Shown one piece after another: positions 23,591-32,937 of a stretch of 64,000 nt of DNA. The stretch's first letter is position 1; the number at the start of each line of letters is the position of its first letter. This stretch comes from Hyaloperonospora brassicae (taxonomy: Eukaryota > Oomycota > Peronosporomycetes > Peronosporales > Peronosporaceae). The position numbers were made by a program, and so were the translations under genes. Under the pieces are notes generated by a model. It was not told the origin of the DNA and ran no database searches. It saw only the letters and a program-made list of their open reading frames with translations. Location of the stretch: contig CANTFL010000073.1 of assembly GCA_947650285.1 (NCBI GenBank), forward strand, positions 285,753-349,752. The letters run 5' to 3'.

Positions 23591-24434
23591 CAGGGACGAT
23601 ATCAGCAAGCAGATCGGCCATCTCTCCCCCACCAAGCTCTAAACCAGGCAGTGGTAGCGTTAACGGAACGCGAGGGTGTGTGAGTCCGTTCACGTAGAAC
23701 GGGGTAAATCCTGTAGAGGCGTGAACAGCGTTATCTAACGCAAACTCAACAACAGGAAGCATTGAACTCCAACGTGTTGGTGTATTAGCGCAAACACTGC
23801 GTAATATGTCACCGATAACACGATTGACTAGCTCGGTTTGACCATCGGTCTGCGGATGATCCTTCGTGGACATGCCCGAACGTGTACCGAGCACCTTGAA
23901 GATGGACCTTCAAAACTTATGAGTGAAGCGAGGATCTCTATCAGAGACAATGGCCAACGGCAAGCCGTGTTGTCGAAACACGCGATCGATAAACAGCGTC
24001 GCTGTACCCTCACCATCAATGGTATTTGGCACCGCTGCTAAGTGAGCCATCTTGCTCAAACGGTCAACAAAGACCAAAATACCCGTATTTCTATACGAAT
24101 CCTTCGGTAAACCGAACAGGAAGTCCATACTGATGGACTCCCAACACCCTTTAGATATCAGCAAATTAGCCAGCGGCGCCGCCGCGTGAGGTGAGGGTTT
24201 CGCCCCTTGACACGTTTCACACGTACGCACATATGTGCTCACCCATTTGTATAGTTTAGGCCACCAATTGTATAGGCTAACTGAGCCGTAGGCCTTCTCT
24301 AGACCGAGATGACCACTCAACGTAGTATCATGCGCCTCATTGAGGATCCGATATTTCAACTCCTCATCATGAGGGACAACGATGCGAGGAGTATCCTCCA
24401 ACATCCGTGCTATATCACAACAGGTCTTAATCAA
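23469..24434 (-). pseudogene. Integrase, element C
   Basis: HHCC finger (NEAHDTTLSGHLG, CETCQGAKP), DDE residues in SISMDFLFGLPKD, VSDRDPRF and DGQTELVNRVIGD. A break between 23894 and 23910 separates the second and third catalytic residues; otherwise the core is well preserved. Confidence 0.87.
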
Positions 24435-25959
24435 TGAAATATCGATGTAGCCTCACACGTAATTGTGCCGACAATTCTATATCCGAGTCCTTGAACTCCT
24501 CGCTCTCTAGAGCACGTAGCAAAGCTACACAATGTTCATCCTTGGCGTATGCCGTACGGATTAGGTCAATGACCGATGACGACAAAGTCGTAACATAAGC
24601 AAGCTCATAGTCAGGCCTGGGTGACAACGCATCAGCCAAAGTATTCTGCGTTCCCGGCTTATACTCTACCTCGAAGTTGTATTCAGCAAAGAATAAAAGC
24701 CAACGAGCCATTCCCTGAGAGAGGTGGGGCGACTGGGTCGCAGTGCGTAATGACGCATGATCTGTATAGATCACAAAAGGCTCAGAGCCGAGCAGATGAG
24801 CTCTGAATTTGACTAAAGCATACTTCATCGCAAGTAGCTCTTTGTCATGAACTGGATAGTTCTTCTCAGCTGTCTTGAGCTGTCGGTACTCAAACGCAAT
24901 GACGCGTTTCTGTCCATCATCATCTATATGTAACAGAGCACTGCCGATGGCAAAGTCAGATGCGTCACAGACGACACTGAAAGGCCGATCAGGATCGAAC
25001 AAAGTCAAAATTGGCGCATGAAGAAGACTCTCTTTTACAGCCGTAAAGGCTTCATGCTCGGTGTTAGTCCAACACCATTCCGTATCCTTTTTAAGGAGAT
25101 TGGATAATGGCCGAGCCATGTCCGCATAGTTTGCACTATATTTGTGTAAGTAATTGGCAATACAAAGCCACTTACGTAAGTCCTTTTGGTTCTTAGCAAC
25201 CGGCCAATCGACTATGGCTATAATCTTAGCGGGATCCGCTCTAAGACCACGCTTCCCAATAAAGCACCCTAAAAAGGGAATCTCTTCTGCACCAAAGATG
25301 CACTTAGACGCGTTGGAGTACAACTTATTCGTGCGCGTGAACTCGAGCACCGCTCGTAAATGGTCAATGTGATTGTCCACATCAGACCGACCGTTCATAG
25401 CACGACTATGGACAAAGATGTCGTCAAAGTACGTCTGTGCATAACCTCTATGAGGTCTGAACAATTGTGTCACAAGACGATTGAATGTATCTGGGGCGTT
25501 TGACAAGCCCTGTGGCATAACTAGCCACTCCCAGAGCATACCGCTCGGGGTGCTAACCGCTGTCAGCGGAATATCATTCTCGCGCATGAGAAGTTGGTAA
25601 TAACCATCGACTAAGTCGAGCGCAATGTACATTGTACATCCCACCATGTTGTTCTGAATAACATCTTTCCTAGGGTTTGGTTTCTGAGCCGGGATCGTGG
25701 CAGCATTAAGCTTATTGTAAGCATGAACAATGCGCCACTTCCCGTTGGGCTTTCGGACACAAAATGTGGGCGTGGAATGAGGAGATTTGCTCTCACGAAC
25801 CATGCCCGCTGCGTGCTCTGTACTAAAGAAGTCGTCTATGACATCACACTGCTCCTTTGGTAAAGGCCACTGCCGTGTTACGCAGTATTTAGTTCCAGGA
25901 ACCAAGTCAATTTCGCGACGCCCACCTCTGTCAGGAGGTAAGACGGCGGGTCGTGACAC
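24427..25959 (-). CDS. RT and RNase H of element C (open 510-codon frame)
   Basis: An uninterrupted frame covers the whole RT and RNase H: REIDLVPGTKYCVTRQWPLP, WRIVHAYNKLNAAT, ALDLVDGYYQLLM, MPQGLSNAPDTFNR, catalytic box YFDDIFVHS (about residue 168), thumb, and RNase H residues in CDASDFAIGSALL, KELLAMKYALVKF, YTDHASLRTA and the end motif NTLADALS. All catalytic Asp/Glu seem present. It is part of a Gag-Pol polyprotein, so the annotated start is only the first Met in frame. The Cys that is TGA in A and D is Ser here. Confidence 0.88.
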   Translation of the reverse strand: MSRPAVLPPDRGGRREIDLVPGTKYCVTRQWPLPKEQCDVIDDFFSTEHAAGMVRESKSPHSTPTFCVRKPNGKWRIVHAYNKLNAATIPAQKPNPRKDVIQNNMVGCTMYIALDLVDGYYQLLMRENDIPLTAVSTPSGMLWEWLVMPQGLSNAPDTFNRLVTQLFRPHRGYAQTYFDDIFVHSRAMNGRSDVDNHIDHLRAVLEFTRTNKLYSNASKCIFGAEEIPFLGCFIGKRGLRADPAKIIAIVDWPVAKNQKDLRKWLCIANYLHKYSANYADMARPLSNLLKKDTEWCWTNTEHEAFTAVKESLLHAPILTLFDPDRPFSVVCDASDFAIGSALLHIDDDGQKRVIAFEYRQLKTAEKNYPVHDKELLAMKYALVKFRAHLLGSEPFVIYTDHASLRTATQSPHLSQGMARWLLFFAEYNFEVEYKPGTQNTLADALSPRPDYELAYVTTLSSSVIDLIRTAYAKDEHCVALLRALESEEFKDSDIELSAQLRVRLHRYFID

Positions 25960-25967
25960 ACCACGTC

Positions 25968-27073
25968 CTATAATTCCTTAACCAAAGGATAAAACGGATC
26001 AAGAGGATCCTTAAGGATCGAAGACCCAATACGCGCACTAAGTGCAGCCTTTGTGTCCTCCTGGACTGATTCCTTCAATAACGAGGATGAGTTCAACTCA
26101 TTATCCGGCCGAATGACCACTAATTTTGATAACTCTCCTGCCTTTAAGGCTTGGATAAATTCGCCGTCAGACATTTCATCTAGTTCAAAGCGAGTATCAA
26201 AAGATGGAAGAGTCTCAAGACTAATGTTGCCAAAAACATGGCCGGTCGTTCCATTGACAAGTGTATATAGTGTATTATCACTATTATCGCTCCTTAAGAC
26301 TTCGTACGCCTGGCTCTTAACAGTTACACCCGACGTCTAAATTGTGTCCTCAAAGAAACTATACGCCTCCTAGAGGCCGGGACAGTAGGGTCTCTGTAGT
26401 TGCTATTCGGTAAAGCACGCTCTATACGAGACCTCATGTCTAGAACGACATCTGGTGAAGTGTCAAACTCGGACACTTCACCCAGTGGGTTTACACGTAC
26501 CACTTCACGTTCATCCCGCGGGCCTAGCCCTGCATACTCTGGCGCTTCGCCAACAATGTCATTACCGACATTCAGTGAGGTGTCATCCCGGCCGCCCTCA
26601 CTCAGTGGAATTTCACGTGCCACTTCACGTACAGCATTTGGGCCTAGCCCTGAATGCTCTGGCTTTTCACCAACAATGTCATTACCGATATTCAGTGAGG
26701 TGCCAACTCGGCCGCCCTCACTCGGTGAAATTTCACGTGCCTCCCCACGCACATCAGAGGAATTACATTCTTGATGTCTTGGCCCTTGACATTCCATGCT
26801 AGTAGCATGCAGTGACTCATTATCACAACGAGTATCACTCAAAGGAGTACAAGTCTCTTCAAATACGTTAGAAGAGCTCCGCTCAATATTCATGTCGTAG
26901 ACATTCGAGTTAATTAGCTCCGACACACCAATGTCCAGCACATTGACATCTTTCGTCAATGGCTCGCGCCAATAGCGCTTTTGTTGCCTAGCGAAGGTGG
27001 ATTCATGACTCTCCAAAGTTTCACTAGGAACATTGCGCGTTGCGCCTAAGGTCTTAGACTTCCAATATTCCAT
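25968..27073 (-). pseudogene. Pol linker between protease and RT, element C
   Basis: Two frames (27073-26324 and 26174-25968) encode an acidic, low-complexity linker without a recognised domain, about 330 residues in all. It contains the internal tandem repeat at 26450-26770. It occupies the same place as the equally long family 1 linker but is unrelated in sequence. Confidence 0.65.
26450..26770 (-). repeat. 120-bp tandem repeat in the element C linker
   Basis: About 2.5 imperfect copies of a 40-residue unit, each with the pattern EGGR-x-x-TSLN-x-GNDIVGE followed by LGP. Period 120 bp, so the frame is kept. Confidence 0.75.
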
Positions 27074-27456
27074 GGCTCATGGCTTTCTAGCCAAGCCATA
27101 CCTAGGATGAGATCATATCTCGAATCCAAATCGAGGACAAGACAGCGTTCAATGCTGTCAAAGTCCAAAAACTTTACACCCAAGTTCAGCGGAACTTTAG
27201 GCACAGTAACGCGACTACCCGTCGCTAACCGAACAGTGATGGAATCACCGTCGTGCGCTTTGAGCGCTTCAGCGTATCGCTGACTTCCCTCAAGGGAACG
27301 ACGTCGAGCATAATTGCATGATGCTCCTGAGTCGATCGAAATCGACCACGGCTTCTCAAAGCATTTCACTGTCGCCTCGGCGACTAACAATCCAGGCTTG
27401 TATCCACGCTCTGTTCTTGTTGGCACGGATCTCTGTGAGGCTAAGCCCTGTTTCAC
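27046..27456 (-). CDS. Aspartic protease of element C
   Basis: Retropepsin-like domain: active site SIDSGASCNYARR, then DSITVRLATGSRVTVP, and the second conserved hydrophobic-G motif YDLILGMAWL. It lies in the -1 frame relative to gag. The stretch between the frameshift site and 27456 contains one TAA (about 27490), which would stop Gag-Pol here. Confidence 0.82.
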   Translation of the reverse strand: MKQGLASQRSVPTRTERGYKPGLLVAEATVKCFEKPWSISIDSGASCNYARRRSLEGSQRYAEALKAHDGDSITVRLATGSRVTVPKVPLNLGVKFLDFDSIERCLVLDLDSRYDLILGMAWLESHEPWNIGSLRP

Positions 27457-27509
27457 TCTACCTCGTAGAGAAGTGACAGAATTTGGTTATACCGCAGTAG
27501 GGAGCCTCA

Positions 27510-27534
27510 CACCTACAGGGTGTCGACGTTTCCC
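27510..27534 (-). promoter_or_regulatory. -1 ribosomal frameshift site, element C
   Basis: Sense heptamer G GGA AAC (plus 27528-27534), in Gag phase, five codons before the gag TAG. A small hairpin ACACC/GGTGT follows. Slipping by -1 enters the protease frame. GGGAAAC fits the X XXY YYZ consensus. Confidence 0.65.
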
Positions 27535-28547
27535 CGTGCCATACCAGGTTTCTGGTTGAGGCTGGGGTTTTGACTCGTAGGAGTTGGTCGTTGCTTACGC
27601 AAAGGACCAGTGGGACGCAAGTGTCTAGTGCTTCCGCACATGTAACAGTGTGTCACGTCCTGCCTTTGCTCCGCAACATGAAGCTCCGGTTCTCCTTCAT
27701 CTTCAGCATGGATGAGATCCATCGGTTCTGGCTTACCGTAAGCCGAAGTGCTCGTAGAGGTTGCCCTCGCAAAGCTTGGGTTGTACCCATTCCAACCAAG
27801 TCTGGCCGAGTTGAAGTTGTGCTCAGCGTTTTGAGCGACGCTTACAGCTTCCGTAAAAGTAGAAGGATGGACCCAAAAAACCTTGGTTCTGTCCACGCCA
27901 GTGCGGAGACCTTCCATGAAGACTGTCACGTAGACAGTCCCAAGGAGAGGGTCAGACTACATAGCAGCCATCAGAGATCTCAACTCTTGGACATAGTCCG
28001 TTAACTCACTCTTACCCTGACGGGTAGATAATAAGCGTGATCGCACGCGGTATGACTGGTTAGGCGGCGAGAAAACTCGCAAGAGGTCCAACTTGAGCGA
28101 CTCCCACGTGGGGAACGCCAAGTTGACCGACGTGCCACACGTCAAAGCCCACTCTCTCGCTCTTCCATCGAGCTTAAAGATAGCCAACGAGACCCGCTGG
28201 TTCTCAAATGAGTTGAGACCAGAGTCCATGGCCATCTTAATCTCACGAATCCAGAGGGTAGGGTTTTCCCCCTCCTTCCCAAAGTAATGTTTCACGTCCA
28301 CCCGAAGGGGACGAGGCTTAGCCTCTTATGGTGGCATAGCCACGTAGCGTGTCGGCATAGCCGACCATACTTGTTTTTGAACCTGGCCCAACATGGCCGT
28401 TTCGTACTGCATGAAGGTCTCGACTCGTGCATTAAGCACATCGGGACCTTGTGCAGCTAGAAAATCCACGTACTCATGGCCAACGGCCGCGGTCAGCTTA
28501 TCAAGCGCGACCTTTTGAGCCTCAGAGAGGGGTGTGGATTGCTTCAT
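27513..28547 (-). pseudogene. gag: Gag, element C
   Basis: One frame of 345 codons from ATG 28547 with nonsense codons at 28328-28326 (TAA) and 27959-27957 (TAG). Capsid core with WIREIKMAMDSGLNSF, FKLDGRAREWALTCG, LLSTRQGKSELTDYVQELRSL and VFMEGLRTG. The zinc knuckle reads CYMCGSTRHLRPTGP, with Gly where the last Cys is expected, so nucleic-acid binding is probably impaired. Confidence 0.85.
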
Positions 28548-28606
28548 CCTTACAGAGGATCAGTCGTTACCGACTCAGGCGTAGATTGACTACAAGTGCT
28601 ACCAAG

Positions 28607-29090
28607 TGTAGCGGAGCTACACAGCTCCTTAAGTCAGAGGAAGACTTAACGCTCTTACGAACAACTTTGGTTCTACGAACCCGAATCAGAGAGTCAATAG
28701 CTCATCGAGCTTACGGTCCCCGTTCCTGAGCGACCAAACGATTCAAAAGAATCACAGCATAGAGTTCTCAGGAGCAGCTACCTTCACAGATATTGCTAGC
28801 TCCTACCGATCAAAGACGCCTCGTAAGGCACGTATCTTTCAGTGATCAAAAGGGGAACTGAACTTTATTTCGTCTTTAAACCTAAAAGAACACTATAGAA
28901 CAACGTACTTAACCTAGTCACTAAGGTACTAAATATAACCTCTCAAAAGATTTCGCAATCAATTGTTGAAAGACATCAGTCTTCAACAATTGATACACGA
29001 GTTCTAATATCACTTTACAGGGTACCCCCTCTCTCTCTTGTGTGCACCACACCTATCGTGGACTACCAGTCGACGTGTAACCCCGCTACA
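28607..29090 (-). repeat. 5' LTR of element C
   Basis: 484 bp, TGTAGCGGAG to CCCCGCTACA. Apart from the single-copy internal unit it is very close to the 3' LTR, suggesting a fairly young insertion. Confidence 0.93.
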
Positions 29091-29095
29091 TCAGG

Positions 29096-29470
29096 GGCGT
29101 TTGGGCCCACACGTTGAACGATATCTGAGCGAGAAAACGTTTTTAACTTTTATAGCGTTCACTTGCCCAACAACTCATAGTAGTACGACAAGTTTTTGGT
29201 CGACAGGACACATCGCGCGAGAACAGCAGTATCTCCTCATGCCACACCGCGAATTACGAAACAAACCCTCAGCTTCTCACCACGAACGAGTGAGAGCGGC
29301 TATACACACCCACAGGTCCGATTCCCAGCGCCCCGTTTGCTGAGCTGATAATCATAATTTCAACTCCGTTTGCACGAGGCAAAAGCGACGCAAAGCCATT
29401 GTATACCCAGCGACCCAATGAGTGCTTCGTCGCAATCCATTGCTTGCATTGTATCGTGTCGGATCTTCGC
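29096..29470. other. Upstream flank of the disrupted host gene
   Basis: No ORF with recognisable content. GC content rises toward 29471; a promoter is expected here by position, but I see no clear element. Confidence 0.35.
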
Positions 29471-30067
29471 ATGGCGGGCGTCGGCGCTCGGGCGGCGGGT
29501 GCTGCTCCGCCACACGTAAGTGGAGATCGGGCCCTGTGGCAACTCGTGGACTCGCTGTATCCAGCGTGAAGCTTTGCCCACTCGCTCGGCCTCGAAGCTG
29601 CCGCGCAGGAAGGACTCGTGAGCGCGCGATCGCTCCCTGCGTTCCTTTCGGCGTCGCTGCATCAGGCTGCCGACTTTGCGCTGCCGCTGGTGTTTTCCTT
29701 GCATCAGACACTCGTGACTGCCCCGGACATTGTCGAGTCAGTGCGGCGGCTCAACAGTCGCGCCATTGCGCCCGATTCGAACAACGTTGCGCGCAAGGCC
29801 TCGTTCGCCCAGGGCGCGGCACTGCTGCGACTGGAGCTGTCCACCTATGCGTCTGCTAACCCACGCACGCACGTGTTGCTGCTGCTGGACATCCGGAAAG
29901 CGGTCAAGCAGCGAACGCAAGAGGGCGTTCACGATGCTGTGCTCTTTCGCGCAGGATGTGCGTTGCTGGATCTGTGGCGGTCAAGTCGATGCAGCGCATG
30001 TTTGTGTATGTGACGACGCGCGACGTATTGCGTGCGGCCACGAGATGAAATCTCATACGACCGTTTG
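29471..30067 (+). pseudogene. Host gene, 5' part, split by element D
   Basis: Frame from ATG 29471 (MAGVGARAAGAAPPHVSG) with one TGA at 29567-29569, then open to 30013 (SLPAFLSASLHQAADFALPL, KASFAQGAALLRLELSTYA, HVLLLLDIRKAVKQR). GC-rich third positions and helix-like Leu/Ala composition contrast with the transposons. A neighbouring frame (SMQRMFVYVTTRDVLRAAT) continues to the insertion and is in register with the part at 38052, after one further stop. I do not recognise the family. It is already degraded besides the insertion. Confidence 0.6.
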
Positions 30068-30459
30068 TGTAACGGGGCAGCCCGTTACATGAAATTGTCA
30101 CTTTAAGGAAAGTGACAATAAAGAATATAAAGATGGATATTCTTTAAACAATATCACCAAAGTGGTGATATTGAAGGGTCGACCAAAGGGTCTGTTCATT
30201 GGTCGATATCGTGATGATATCAACCCACCAATCGCCGCAAGACGCGCGCAATGAGTGGTGACGAGACGTCACCATACATGCAGTTATATTAGTATAGTTA
30301 AGCTAAGTCAAACAGAGAGACAGTAGTTAAAAGACTTAATTATATTAATATAACCAGTTCTGCTTATACCCTACCTACGCTTCCTCGCTTGCCACGTGTA
30401 CGTCTGTCGGGGCACCGAATACCCTTGCGTTAAGTTACGCAAGGGTGTGCCCCGTTACA
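30068..30459 (+). repeat. 5' LTR of element D
   Basis: 392 bp from TGTAACGGGGCAG to TGTGCCCCGTTACA. Its two ends form an inverted repeat of about 12 bp, much longer than the usual TG...CA. Inside are hairpins at 30068-30089, 30121-30144, 30149-30173 and near the 3' end (CTTGCGT/ACGCAAG). A TATA-like stretch lies at about 30341-30353. Confidence 0.95.
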
Positions 30460-30461
30460 CC

Positions 30462-30477
30462 TGGTAGCACTTTGTAG
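30462..30477 (+). other. Primer binding site of element D
   Basis: TGGTAGCACTTTGTAG two bases after the LTR; primer tRNA unassigned. Confidence 0.72.
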
Positions 30478-30503
30478 TCCTTCCAAGGACCACATCATCC
30501 AAC

Positions 30504-31658
30504 ATGAACATGTTGGATGAAGAAGACACCTTTCACGCCACGCGTGAAGGGTTTACCCATTTGAGTGACATCGAATGGGGTGCGGTAGAACGAATGAGTT
30601 CTACCGTAGGCGAACTCGTCGTCAGCACCATGTTGGAGTCTCTAGACAGAGACCAACAACATGCTGCTATCGCCAAGTTCATTCACAATAAACTTGCTCT
30701 CGAGAGGGAGAAAGTAGCCTTGCTTCACCAGCAAGGCTCTCAACAGGCCGAGCAGTTGAGAGAACTCGGTGCTCAACAGACAGAGCTGTTGAGACAGCAG
30801 CAATTCCATGCTGCTGTGGGCGGGACGGCGCATGCGCGTCGTCCCGAAGTCATGAAAGTTGACATCTCCAAGCACAGTGGAGTCCCGGAGGACTCCCTGT
30901 TACTGTGGTTTGTCGAACTCGACAGAGCCCTAAGGGCTCGTCGCGTCGAAGATGAGCAAATGAAACTCACATTTGCTCAGACCCACTTGGCAGGGCGTGC
31001 CAAAACTTGGTCCCTGGGACTCGAGCGTAGCGACCCAAACGTGCTTAGGTCGCTAGATGACTTCAAGTCCCGGCTCAGACAAACGTTTGAGCCGCCACGT
31101 GCTGAGTTCAGGGCTCGTTCAGAGCTCCTGAAACTCAAGCAGGGTAAGCGTGATGTGCACGCTTACGCACAACATATACGACTCCTTGCGAGTAGTATAA
31201 CTGCAAACCCAGTTCATGAACACACGTTGATTACGGTGTTCATGCAAGGGCTCGCAGAGGGGCCCGTCAGGAGCCACCTGTTCCGCCTTGAGCTGAATAC
31301 GCTTGAAGAAGCGATATCAGCCGCGGAACAGGAAGACTTTAGCATGAGACAGGCTCATGCTAGCTCAAACTCTTACCGTCCACCGAGACGACAAGAGATC
31401 GGAGGTCCAGAACCAATGGACCTCTGTTATGTTGAGAGCGAGAGACCTCGCTCTACAAGCAACAAGCGATTGCAGAGGTGCAATCGCTGTCAGAAGTTAG
31501 GGCACTACGCATACGAGTGTAGTGCTCCACGCCCAGTACCAAACAGTACTGAGCGAAATGGACGACCATTCGCCAGAAAGGGCAATGGGCGTGGGTCCAG
31601 CGCTGTTGCGAAGCCGCAACAGCGAGACGGACCATCAAAAAATGGTCGGGGTCAGTAG
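30504..31658 (+). CDS. gag: Gag polyprotein, element D
   Basis: 384 residues, intact. Residues about 50-110 are rich in Q, E, L and R and predicted coiled coil (ALEREKVALLHQQGSQQAEQ). The capsid-like core spans about 125-260 (ISKHSGVPEDSLLLWFVELD, LTFAQTHLAGRAKTWSLGLE, LLKLKQGKRDVHAYAQHIRL). CCHC zinc knuckle CNRCQKLGHYAYEC at 326-339, followed by a basic tail. The start ATG 30504 lies 26 bp after the PBS; Met 506-equivalents in A and B support a start here or two codons later. The gag stop sits inside the frameshift stem-loop. It is the only fully open gag in family 1 in this window. Confidence 0.93.
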   Translation: MNMLDEEDTFHATREGFTHLSDIEWGAVERMSSTVGELVVSTMLESLDRDQQHAAIAKFIHNKLALEREKVALLHQQGSQQAEQLRELGAQQTELLRQQQFHAAVGGTAHARRPEVMKVDISKHSGVPEDSLLLWFVELDRALRARRVEDEQMKLTFAQTHLAGRAKTWSLGLERSDPNVLRSLDDFKSRLRQTFEPPRAEFRARSELLKLKQGKRDVHAYAQHIRLLASSITANPVHEHTLITVFMQGLAEGPVRSHLFRLELNTLEEAISAAEQEDFSMRQAHASSNSYRPPRRQEIGGPEPMDLCYVESERPRSTSNKRLQRCNRCQKLGHYAYECSAPRPVPNSTERNGRPFARKGNGRGSSAVAKPQQRDGPSKNGRGQ

Positions 31659-31677
31659 GGGCGGAGCGCCCTACTGA
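31637..31677 (+). promoter_or_regulatory. -1 ribosomal frameshift signal, element D
   Basis: Heptamer A AAA AAT at 31637-31643 in Gag phase, 8-nt spacer, then a stem TCAGTAGGG (31652-31660) / CCCTACTGA (31669-31677) with loop GCGGAGCG. The gag TAG is at 31656-31658, within the stem. Slipping by -1 gives the protease frame, open through LLTKVAPD. Confidence 0.8.
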
Positions 31678-32937
31678 TCCAGCAACCTCAAGAGAATTTG
31701 CAAATCTCTTGACGAAAGTTGCTCCAGATACACAATCATTGTGTGTCTCTGCACCTGGTGATGACGTTTCGCTCATCACCTTGAAGTTGGAAGCGACAAA
31801 TGATTTGTCGCTTCGTGCCCTAGTAGACTGTGGGGCGTCGAACAACTTTGTTCGTCGCCAGTCACTAGAGGGTCGTAGGCTCAAGTTCGTTGAGCGCGAC
31901 ATTCCCCTCACAAGGATGACAGTGCGCCTTGCAACAGGCGAATCGATCACTGTGAAGAAACGTGTAGTAGGAATCCACTACGCGTTAGAGGGCGAGCAGT
32001 ACGATGATGATTTCATCGTATTAGATCTGGATGACAAATTGATGTCATCCTGGGATTACCTTGGCTCAGAAAATACGAGCCAAGGGTGAGCTGGCAGCAT
32101 CGATCCGTGAAGATGCCTGCTGCTTGTTCATCAGATGGCCATCTGATGAACATCTTGGAGCGTCCACAAGCGTGTGGATGTTCTGCGAGTGAGTGCGATG
32201 GCCTCACTTGCGGTACGGTCGTTAGCACGACTGCACAAGATCACAGTGTAGTTGATCACTACACTGTGGAGCAAGCTCCCGGCGGCTGTACAGAAGTACA
32301 GGATGCGCCGAAGGTCCACCACTCGAATAAGTCGAGTGGACCGGGACATGGATGCATGCCTAGCGGGCAGCATCTTAGAAGAAAGAAATCTGTTGCCCCC
32401 AAGGGGCAACATGAAAATCCTAGGTCGACTGGAGAGTCGACCGTAGAGAATCGGTTCCTGACTGTGGTTGCACAGCCACAGTCGGAAGACGTCGAGGGAA
32501 TAAGTCCCCACGTACTTGAGGAAGGAATTCCTCAAGAGTCGCTTGCTGAGGGATCAGGCCCTCAGCAACCTGTGGAAGCAAGTTCCCAGGAAGAAACCGA
32601 GACGTTGAACGTCTTGGTTAATGACGGATCAAGCGTAGGCGCTTATACGCTTGATCTGATTGTGCTTCCGAAGTTGACTTCGGAGATAACTCAGTTGCCG
32701 ACGCTAGAACCGAAACGGTTCTTGCGTGATCTGCGTAGTGGCAAAGTCAAGCAGATCTGCATACTCGTCACAGAGGACGAGTATGTGACCGACATTCGGT
32801 CGGCAACAGTATTTGCTGAGAACGAACGGGTTCTCAGCAGCTCATCGATGGACGAAAGTGTCCTCGATGAGAAGACTCGGATTGAGCGATACAGCGTCCC
32901 AATCCTGGGAGTCACTTCAGGCAAATCCTTTGTATAA
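31643..32937 (+). pseudogene. Protease and linker of Pol, element D (two compensating 1-nt indels)
   Basis: Protease site ALVDCGASNNFVRRQ with Cys in the D-T/S-G position, then RMTVRLATGESITVKKR and VLDLDDK. One T is missing near 32040 relative to B (AAATTGATG against AAGTTTGATG), moving translation to the next frame, which encodes the linker 32086-32937: a C-rich motif QACGCSASECDG, a KSSGPGHGC block, an E/S/Q-rich stretch and KRFLRDLRSGKVKQICILV. An extra base near 32892 (IERYSVPIL instead of IERYTSQSW) restores the RT frame. The linker is as long as a domain, but I know no family for it. Confidence 0.85.

Larger units (their letters stand above)
21328..29090 (-). mobile_element. Element C: Ty3/gypsy chromovirus, second lineage
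   Basis: Complete minus-strand element with a perfect 5-bp target-site duplication TCAGG (21323-21327 and 29091-29095). Order in element sense: 5' LTR (28607-29090), PBS (28590-28605), gag, -1 frameshift site, protease, repeat-bearing linker, RT-RNase H, integrase, GPF module, chromodomain, polypurine tract, 3' LTR (21328-21860). A plus-strand ORF set lies antisense between the 3' LTR and integrase. Proteins are clearly diverged from family 1. Several nonsense codons and frameshifts are present. Confidence 0.95.
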
